Shown here: one piece after another, positions 63,207 to 64,000 of the stretch
Layout: each line of letters starts with the position of its first letter
Position numbering within the stretch: position 1 is the stretch's first letter
Source: Amphiduros pacificus
Lineage: Eukaryota; Annelida; Polychaeta; Phyllodocida; Hesionidae
Direction of reading: 5' to 3'
Length of the DNA stretch: 64,000 nucleotides
NCBI GenBank assembly: GCA_949316495.1
Contig: OX439010.1
Span: forward strand, 13,989,309-14,053,308
Position numbers and translations under genes: made by a program
The notes under the pieces: model-generated
Told to the model about the DNA's origin: nothing
What the model saw: the letters and a program-made list of their open reading frames with translations, nothing else
Database searches by the model: none

Positions 63207-63604
63207 GCATTGCTTGGAGTGACAATTACACTGTCAGATCAGCTCTCTCTATCTAGACCTTCTTGTATATGCCACATTGCTTGGAGTGACAATTACACTG
63301 TTAGATCAGCTCTCTCTATCTAGACCTTCTTGTATATACCACATTGGTTGGAGTGACAATTACACTGTCAGATCAGCTCTCTCCATATAGACCTTCTTGT
63401 ATATGCCACATTGATTGGAGTGACAATTACACTGTCAGATCAGCTCTCTCTATCTAGACCTTCTTGTATATACCACATTGCTTGGAGTGACAATTACACT
63501 GTCAGATCTCTCTTTATATAGACCTTCTTGTATATGCCACATTGCTTGGAGTGACAATTACACTGTCAGATTAGCTCTCTCCATATAGACCTTCTTGTGT
63601 ATGT
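63207..63604. repeat. 67-bp minisatellite, 6 copies
   Basis: The unit starts cattgcttggagtgacaatt and contains acactgtcagatcagctctc and ctatctagaccttcttgtat. Copies are nearly identical. One lacks a few bases (63505-63515). Confidence 0.96.
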
Positions 63605-63632
63605 CATATTTCTTTTATACTAATGCCTCCGT

Positions 63633-63744
<112 letters not shown>

Positions 63745-64000
63745 GTTTTTCTTTGAATCATTATCTGAAGTTTTGCTTATAATCCTAAGCTTTTGGCAAA
63801 ATGCAATGCACCAAAGTACAATTTTCTAATGGTTACAGAATAAAAATAATAGCATTTTCATTTTAGAAAGGTTGTGAAATGAGACCCTTATTTTTTATAA
63901 TACAAACATGGAATCTCACAATTTTTCATTTCAACCAATGCTATTTATTTTGCCAATGTTCTGGGCCAATGCTATCCTGATATTGGGTTTTGATAATTTG

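Overview
The window looks like non-coding, AT-rich animal DNA. I could not recognise a single complete protein-coding gene. The most likely source is a marine invertebrate, probably a lophotrochozoan such as a mollusc. This rests on three things: the sheer number of unrelated minisatellites, several tRNA-headed SINEs, and SINE 3' ends of the form GTTGAAAG..GT.AAA..CAAACAAACA, which I associate with mollusc genomes (an inference from memory, not a search). There is no sign of bacterial gene organisation, rRNA, or a CRISPR array.

By my count about a quarter of the window (some 16-17 kb) is tandem repeat, in more than twenty arrays with different units: 32 bp (0.65-1.98 kb), 41/42/22 bp (4.4-6.3 kb), 31 bp (8.3-8.7), 38/40 bp (13.7-14.5), 24 bp (14.6-15.3), 44 bp with an octamer motif (16.9-17.3), 43/44 bp (17.95-19.66), 27 bp (20.1-20.9), 26/31/14 bp (23.4-26.7), 16 bp inside a fold-back (27.4-27.6), 43 bp (28.7-29.9), 54-56 bp (31.0-32.05), 26 bp (46.6-46.8), 40 bp (55.4-56.2), 20 bp twice (59.1-60.3), 39 bp (62.4-62.6) and 67 bp (63.2-63.6). 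Several show higher-order organisation (292-324, 155, 56, 177 and 66/88 bp). AT, ATA, AATG, AATC, ATTC/ATTT and GT microsatellites fill much of the rest.

Between the arrays lie small transposons that can be defined from their ends: a TTAA-flanked 418-bp element (2.1-2.5 kb), a 251-bp element with 7-bp target duplications (22.0-22.3 kb), a 204-bp PIF/Harbinger-like MITE with TTA duplications (43.40-43.61 kb), a fold-back with 40-bp perfect arms around a minisatellite (27.37-27.61 kb), and at least four tRNA-derived SINEs (22.9, 30.7, 39.5 and 55.7 kb) plus fragments. The 30.7-kb SINE has perfect 17-bp target duplications. A shared hairpin-forming tail module occurs at 36.6, 45.1 and 55.8 kb.

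Evidence for genes is thin. The best is at 38.78-38.85 kb: a CpG-rich pocket with an ETS-like site and a TCACGTGA E-box, then a strong-context ATG, 13 codons and a consensus splice donor. Three more exon-like segments with good acceptors and donors, all phase 0, lie downstream at 44.06, 46.42 and 56.85 kb, two of them 27 nt long. Together they could be the 5' part of a plus-strand gene that leaves the window on the right. That is a hypothesis. Minus-strand reading frames at 34.5 and 50.2-50.4 kb have coding-like composition but match nothing I know. A dispersed word, ACGCAGGC (often CTGCTACGCAGGC), is unusually frequent between 7.3 and 15.9 kb and is explained by none of the features above.
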